Shown piece by piece: positions 58,151 to 64,000 of a stretch of DNA of 64,000 nucleotides (position 1 is its first letter; the number at the start of each line of letters is the position of its first letter). The translations under genes were made by a program, and so were the position numbers. Origin of the DNA: Cordia subcordata (Eukaryota > Streptophyta > Magnoliopsida > Boraginales > Cordiaceae); NCBI GenBank assembly GCA_028554755.1, contig JAPTOF010000017.1:2542001-2606000 (forward strand), read 5' to 3'. The notes under the pieces are model-generated. The model worked only from the letters and a program-made list of their open reading frames with translations. It had not been told where the DNA came from and searched no databases.

Positions 58151-58775
58151 GAATGAGACCATCATCTCAGATGAGCGGAGTTTGCTTTTGTTAAAGGCCT
58201 TCAAAGACGTTTGTACCCTTAAGGGGGTTTGGGAGACATTAAAGGGATGGCTCTATAAAGTGTTAAAAAGATGATTATTAGTATATGGAATAAAGTAGAA
58301 AACAAAGGGAAAAAAAAAAAGAAAAGGATTAGACCACCATCTCTGATGTGATTTAGAGGTTGGATAGAATGGTCTTGGAGGTCTTCAAGGAGGTTTATAC
58401 CTTGGTTAAGGGTTGTGACATTGGAGGGGTGGCTCTATAAAGTGCAAAAGAAATGGTTAGTAAAATATAAAAAGAAACAAAAAAGAAGAAGAAAAGCATG
58501 AGAACACCGTCTCTGATGAGCGGAGCTTGCTGTTGCTAGAGGCCTTCAAGGAGGTTTATACCCTAGTTAAGGGGTCATCTGGGAGACTTTTGAGGGGCGG
58601 CTTTGTAAAGTGTTAAAAAGATGATTATTAATATGTAGAATATAATATAATAAAAAACTGAAAAAAAGAAAGAAAAGGATTAGGCCACCATCTATGATGA
58701 AGGGGTTTATAGGTTGGATAGGATGATAAGGGAGGCCTTTGATGATTGGGGAGACTATCAATAATGGTGGCTATT
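57964..58775 (+). repeat. Five-unit degenerate tandem array with A-B-A-B-A' order
   Basis: Units begin with AG-rich tracts (GAAGAAG...) then ATGAGACCACCATCTCTGATGAG-like and GGCCTTCAAGGAGGTTTATA-like blocks. Unit landmarks (ATGAGAC or ATTAGAC) lie at 57991, 58153, 58328, 58498 and 58679, spacing 162-181 bp. Units 1 and 3 share an AAATGGTCAGTA tail; units 2 and 4 share a GATGATTATTA-TAT-GAATA tail. So the true period is a dimer of about 340 bp. One frame of unit 2 stays open for about 45 codons. Confidence 0.85.
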
Positions 58776-59493
58776 GAAGGAGGTTAGCCATCAAAGCTTT
58801 TGCTATGTGAGGAGGATGTGAATAGTGTATACGACATACCCATGAAATAATGCATGGGCACTATGTATAAAGCAATGCATGGAGGCTTAGTACTGAGATT
58901 TTGACAAGTGGACGGTGAGGAACGGGGATGGTACAATAGTGGACGGTCAGGGACGAGGATGGTACAATGTACAATGGTGAGTGGGAGGAAAAAGTTGACT
59001 GATATGGATAAGGATAATGGGGTGTATACTCAGAAATTTTCTATTTTTCACGTGTAATTCAGATATTTTCTATCTTGCACGCATCGAGTAGAGGAGGTGG
59101 CAATGTTCTAGATTCTTCTATTGACGATGAAGAGGTTGGGCCAAAAAAGCTAGCCAGCATGTTGAAGCTATCCCAACTAACGTCCTAAATACATTTTTAA
59201 AACTTAACTCTACTAAAACCTCTCAAGCATAAATACACTATTGAGCCCCAGTCTATACCCAAATACCCAATTGCACTTAATTAGAGTGACATCATATGAG
59301 TTGGTGAATATGTCGTGTAATTGCTAGGCGTCATTTTTTGTCCCCTCTGTCAATTTCCTTTGAAGTAGATCTATACTATTTTATTAAGCAAGATGTTGTT
59401 GCACATTCAACTTGAAATTTTTTGTAAGGAGTTTGCATTAAGATTATCAAGAACTTGTAGTTTTGAGCACTATTTTGTATTTGTGTCAAAAAT
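58776..59493. other. Intergenic sequence
   Basis: Contains a 33-bp direct repeat at about 58912-58978 (GTGGACGGT...GATGGTACAAT, two copies) and a shorter repeat (TTTTCTATTTTTCACG and TTTTCTATCTTGCACG, 59036-59084). No gene seen. Confidence 0.5.
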
Positions 59494-59498
59494 GTACT

Positions 59499-60800
59499 TG
59501 TGGGCGCAAATATCTTAAGAGGGGGGGGGTGAATTAAGATATTAATACTAATTTTTGTTTTTAAAATTTACAGAAAATTTACAACTCTAACAAGCAATAT
59601 ATCAAACACTATATAAGCAAGGTAATAAGAATGAAATTAAAAGCAAGGAGAAGAGAGACAAACGATTTTTAGGTGGTTCGGCCAAGCCTACGTCCACCGC
59701 CCAAGGAAACTCCCCTTAGGACTTAAAGTATCTCCACTAAAATGCTTCTTCAAAACTTGGTGAAGCACAAACCAAGATTTTTACAACCTCTTTGAAGTCT
59801 CACTTCAAAGAACCCAAGGGACTTTCTCTATAGGATTTCCTCACACTTTTACAAGCTACAATGAATATATCTCACAATGAATAAAGCTCTCAAAGTGTGA
59901 ATACTCAAGAATGAAAAGAGATTGGATCTGAAAATTTCCTCAAGAAGAGAAAATAATAAGCTCTTGAAAGCTCAATATATTGCAAGAATGGCTCAAGAAG
60001 TATTGAATGATGATAAAAGCTTTTGCACACTTCAATTGATTGATTAGAACTTGTATTTGAATGTGTATATATAGAGATTTGAGGGTTAGGGATTTGGTAG
60101 GTGAAGGAAGATTGAAAATCTCGGCCAGAACGGTAAGAAACGGCTAGTGCATTTATTACAACCCCCGTTCAGCCGGTCGACCGTCTTGGTCGTCCGGCTT
60201 GCCTTTCTCTTCTCTGACTAGGCCGGACGCCTTAGCCGGTCGACCGGCTAGGGGGTCCGGCTTTTTCTTTCACTTTCTGATTAGGCCGGGCTACCACCTA
60301 GGTCAGCCGGTCGACCGGCTTGGGGTCCGCCACTGCGAATGTGAAGTAAAGCCAAATTTTTTAGAAAAACAAGCTCAAGTGTATTTTCATAACTCCAAGT
60401 AATTTTGAATAAATATGTAAACGCATGTTGTGAATGAAAACACCCCAAAAACTCATTTTGTCTCAATGTGTGTATTCAAATACTTTTGTGCATATTTTAA
60501 AAAGTGCAAGACTTGAGAAAAATTTTGCAATGATAAGGAAGAATGTTTTGAGCCAAGTCTATACAGTATATGGGCATTTCACAAGAAGAGCAAGAAGAAA
60601 AAAATAAATCCGGTACCCCTTATGTCTTCTCTTCTCCTCCTTATGCCTTCTTATCTTTTCTCTTCTTCAAATAATCCTTTATGCATATCTTCATATTTTC
60701 CAAGCTTCATATAATATCTCATTTCACAAGAAGCTGTTTAATCAAATAATGCATATACATATTTTCATCATCAAAATCAATGAAGAATATTTAGCTAACA
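59499..60800 (-). mobile_element. Solo LTR (1302 bp) with perfect GTACT target duplication
   Basis: The + strand starts TGTGGGCG and ends GCTAACA (TG...CA), flanked by GTACT on both sides (59494-59498 and 60801-60805). The + strand motif GGTGGTTCGGCCAAGCC followed by TACGTCCACC (59672-59698) is a plant copia LTR signature and places U5 on the left, so the LTR points to -. A candidate TATA box CTATATATACAC on - is near 60063-60074. No internal retrotransposon sequence adjoins, as expected after LTR-LTR recombination. Confidence 0.88.
60160..60340. repeat. GC-rich palindromic repeats in the solo LTR U3 region
   Basis: CAGCCGGTCGACCG (60171), TAGCCGGTCGACCGGCTAGG (60233) and CAGCCGGTCGACCGGCTTGG (60304) are three copies of an element centred on the palindrome CCGGTCGACCGG, each followed by GGTCCG-C. 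They sit upstream (on -) of the candidate TATA box. Confidence 0.9.
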
Positions 60801-60805
60801 GTACT

Positions 60806-61930
60806 CTATTACCTCCAAATAGAGAAGTTTTTCTTATATTAGTCTTTCACTAAATCATTTCTTTTTATATATAATCAACAGTTATATTCTTGGACTATTA
60901 TAACCCCATCCACAAAAACAATAACTCAAATTTACACATGCAAATAATATAACAAATTACCCTTTCTAATTATATGTCAATTTTAAAAAATGTAAAGTCA
61001 TGTCTTCTTATTTTTATATATTAAATATATAGATAAATATTTAATAAGCCACTTTCGATAAATTTAATTCAAATACATTTCTTATCTATGTATATAGGAA
61101 GCATTATATTCAGTTCAATTCACTATCAAACTACTATGTATTAACTTTTTAGGTACTTAGATTGATTATCTTATTATCTAATGGCGTATTTTGTAATCAC
61201 CGTCATGATGGTTGTTGTCTATTGGGTTGTTATCATGCTAAACTATAATGCCTATACATCACATGTTTCAACTACTACGAATCTCTTTAATATTTGACTC
61301 CATACATCATGTTATAATCAGTACTTCCCATCACAATAATTCAAAATTTATAATTTATTGTATCAACTATAATATCATGGTTGCTCATATACCCATTTAT
61401 AAATAACTAGAAATAAATATGACAATATATTCAATATTATCTTAAACATTCTATAATTTTTAGGAACTAAGTAAAAACATTTATATCTTAAAATTGTATA
61501 CTTTTAGCATATTACTAAAAAAAACTTGTAATTGTTAATATTTACTTATTTTGTGCTACACGGATATTAATTCCTCATGTATCACACAGGTTACTCCCTA
61601 GTTTGTAAAGTGTAAAGGTTCAAATTAATTTTCAATATTTTACAAAATCATTCAAATTATTCTCAAAAATAGTAAAAAAATGGGGAGTAATTTGAATAAG
61701 TTTGTGAAATATTAAAAACTAATATAAAATTTTTGAAATAATAAGGATTAATTTAACTATATTTCAAAATTTTGAGGGTTAATTAATTTTTTTTTAAATA
61801 ATAGGAATTAATTTGAGACTAAGTGATAACTTTGGAGACTTTTTCTTAAATTAATCCTATGTGTTAAGTGAGTGTTTTCAATGCAAGTGAAGATTTAAAA
61901 GGGTGTTTGCCTGTGCTTATTTGGGAAGCA
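60806..61930. other. Very AT-rich intergenic sequence
   Basis: No coding signal. CTAGTT near 61600 and hairpin-like CACGG...CACAGG near 61560-61590 could be a decayed Helitron 3' end (weak). Confidence 0.4.
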
Positions 61931-62777
61931 CTCTTTACCTAAATAGTATCGTCAAAACTATCTTACTCTGGTCACAAAAAGGCAAGGGTTGCTTGAATTT
62001 CTGTTTGTTGTCCTTATACGGAGGGAGGATAAAGAATTAAAAATCCCTATGAAATCCATCAAGCTACAATATAAAATATCTTTGGATTCTTCATACAAAG
62101 CAAAAATCTGTGTGGACTGAATGGGTCAATGCCAATTATATCAATAATTAAGGGTAGGAATATGTGGGAGTTATCCCTACTCTCTGGAACATCCAAGGCA
62201 CAGAGAAACATTCTTAATCTCAGATTGTAGGCAGAACTAACATTCTTCATATTGTTGGTAATGGTTTAGACACTTCATTTTGGAATGAAAATTAGCACTC
62301 GTCGGGTATTCTTGGTGAGGTTTTTGGGTACCATACCATGGAGGACTCAGGCTATGATCTAAACATAATTGTTACAGTGTCATTGATTGGAATTCTTGTA
62401 GATTGATGAATGAATTCTCTGTTATTCATATTATCCTTATGACAACAAACTGCATTTCTAATAGCACTCAGGATGAGAATATTTTAGAGTAAATGGCATA
62501 TTACCCCCTATAGTCTGGCATAAATACACAATTCCTCTATGAAGTTTCAAAATTATCTGATTACTCTCTTGAACTTCTTAAACGTGTGCAAATTATCCCC
62601 TGCCGTCTGTTTTTGGTTAGTTTTGATGGGAGTTGGAGTTTACGTGCGTGTGTTGCATTTTTCATTGCATAATATATAGAGTAAATGGCATATTACCACC
62701 CTGTAGTCTGACATAAGTGTGCAATACCCCCTAAAGTCTCAAAATTAACTAATTACCCCCCTTGAGTTTTCAGGGAG

Positions 62778-63420
62778 TAGGGATGTCAATGGGGCGGGGT
62801 TCATAAACCCCTACTCCGCACATGGTATTTTTCCACCTGCCCCTACCCCGCCCCTATACCTGTACCGGGGTTTTCTCCTGACTACCATCCCCGCCTCTAC
62901 CGGTGTTTTTTACACTATGCCCCTACCTACGGGGCACCTGTCAACAAAAGTCAAAGGGGTCGTAGTATCGGGACAAAACACCTACTTGTTAACCCCCTAT
63001 ATGTCAAGTAAAATCCCTATTTTTTAATTAGATAAAAATAAATAAAAATAACATAAATCATGCACCAAACTATAACACATCAAATTCAAACTCTAATACT
63101 TAAAATTCAACATAATTTTACAACAATAACACATTAAATCCAAACTTACTCCAAATCATAATTATTAAACATAACATATAATATACATACATATATACAT
63201 ATATATAAGATATGTATAGATATATATACATATATATATATATATATACCGGGGCGGGGTCACCCAACGCCGACCCTGCCTTACCCTGGCACCGGTGTAT
63301 AAAAAAAAACCCACCCTGCCCCACCCCAGGTGTTTTTTGGCAAAAACCCCGCCCCTACCCCGCCGGTAACCCTGCGGGGCGGGCGGGGCGGGGCGGGGCG
63401 GGATACCATTGACATCCCTA
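62778..63420. mobile_element. hAT-type non-autonomous element, family H1 copy 2 (643 bp)
   Basis: Ends TAGGGATGTCAATGG and CCATTGACATCCCTA are perfect 15-bp inverted repeats. The 8-bp duplication TCAGGGAG flanks it (62770-62777 and 63421-63428). Closely related along its length to 46265-46863. It includes a TA/ATAC microsatellite (63180-63248) and a GGGGC-repeat tract near its right end. Confidence 0.95.
63375..63402. repeat. G-rich GGGGC/GGGC tract
   Basis: Six consecutive runs of three or four G separated by single C, a potential G-quadruplex on + within the hAT element's right end. Confidence 0.85.
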
Positions 63421-64000
63421 TCAGGGAGTAAATGAGTTAAGCGTTTTTATAAAAAGTGTAAGGGTTTAAATGGTTCAAAATATTTAGTTTATATATATAT
63501 TATGAATGAAAAACGCCACACCCGTGCGTAGAATTCAATTCCTATCAAAACTAACCAAAAATAGACGGCGAGGGTAGTGAGCACAAGTTTAAAAAGTTCG
63601 AGAGGGTAATCAGATAGTTTTGAGACTTTAGGGGGTATTGTGCACTTATGCCAGACTACGGGGGGTAATATGCCATTTACTCCAATATTTTATGTAGCAA
63701 TGCTGTGGACGGAGATTACTCTCTGAAGACCACTTCGAAGCTCATTCATTCAACCAGTCCTAAGGCGCCTTGGTATAAGGTAATTCGGTTCAACAATTCT
63801 ACACCCAAGAATTCCTTCTGTTCTTGGCTTTTCTGGCTTGATTGTCTCTGTGTTAAATCTTGATTGGTTTCTTGCGGAAGGGTTACGATGCTAGTAAGAC
63901 AGTTTTTGACAAGGAGGTCAAGACTATTTTGACCCAAAAATTGAGGTAGGTCCCACGTGACAAATGGGTCGGTTTTTGGCACTACCACGTTTCTCGTCTT

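Larger units (their letters stand above)
62487..63683. mobile_element. Mutator-type fold-back/MITE element with 9-bp target duplication
   Basis: The left end GAGTAAATGGCATATTACCCCC...GTCTGGCATAA and the right end (reverse complement GGAGTAAATGGCATATTACC...GTCTGGCATAA) form inverted repeats of roughly 190 bp. AATATTTTA flanks both sides (62478-62486 and 63684-63692). A second, partial copy of the left end begins at 62679. No coding capacity. Its centre is occupied by the hAT element at 62778-63420. Confidence 0.92.
61935..64000 (+). pseudogene. LINE reverse-transcriptase C-terminal part, interrupted and truncated by the window
   Basis: The left part, 61935-62486, has the LINE landmarks A-R-V-A-(W), EGG-(L)-RIKNP, SVWTEWVNANYI (about 62104-62140) and VGNGLDTSFWNEN (62253-62290). 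The right part from 63693 has GDYSLKTTSKLIHS and PKAPWYKVIRF, PKNSFCSWLFWLDCL, i.e. the zf-RVT region (PF13966 type). One copy of the 9-bp target duplication bridges the two parts in frame. Stops in the TGA/TAG/TAA series show it is dead. It runs off the end of the window. Confidence 0.85.

Noticed and set aside
57964..58775. CRISPR-like array
   Set aside because: Units are long (160-180 bp), degenerate and contiguous without unique spacers; the genome is a plant's.

Overview
The window is nuclear DNA of a flowering plant, almost certainly a eudicot. It has split genes with canonical GT/AG introns, an AT-rich background with long TA tracts, plant-only families (DUF599, DUF1685, the plant mobile domain) and a dense load of plant LTR retrotransposons, Mutator-like elements (MULEs), MITEs, LINE and SINE fragments. 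The species cannot be named from the sequence.

Three host genes look intact. (1) A two-exon DUF599 membrane-protein gene on + (787-1786), preceded by a perfectly phased 63-bp tandem duplication. (2) A two-exon DUF1685 gene on - (12244-13647). (3) A six-exon gene on - spanning 27567-43870. It encodes a 1831-residue nuclear AAA-ATPase with an N-terminal NLS, an extended PHD zinc finger, one canonical and one degenerate AAA module, and a cysteine-rich C-terminal tail. It resembles the ATAD2/Yta7-type plant protein without a bromodomain that I recall as Arabidopsis At3g15120. A 5.1-kb Ty1/copia element with matching target-site duplications sits in its 8-kb first intron.

The rest is layered mobile DNA. 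2040-9614 is a chimera on the minus strand: the 3' part of a copia element joined to the 5' part of a Ty3/gypsy element, whose gag is split by a 2.2-kb LTR-like insertion. 9840-10062 is a LINE 3' end. 14818-15237 is a PIF/Harbinger-type MITE. 18438-23705 holds a decayed plant-mobile-domain (PMD) gene facing a decayed MULE transposase. 52831-57563 is a structurally complete MULE (long inverted ends, 10-bp target duplication) with an internally deleted transposase. 57964-58775 is a degenerate tandem array with an alternating A-B-A-B organisation. 59499-60800 is a solo LTR with a perfect 5-bp duplication and a repeated GC-rich palindrome in a very AT-rich setting. 61930-64000 is a three-level nest: a LINE interrupted by a Mutator-type fold-back element (9-bp duplication), which is itself interrupted by a hAT-type element (8-bp duplication). 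A second copy of that hAT element lies at 46265-46863, apparently inside a MITE.

Nearly all transposon genes are broken. Many lesions look like C-to-T (G-to-A on the other strand) changes, as expected of methylated, silenced plant transposons. I found no rRNA, functional tRNA, CRISPR array or bacterial-type operon.
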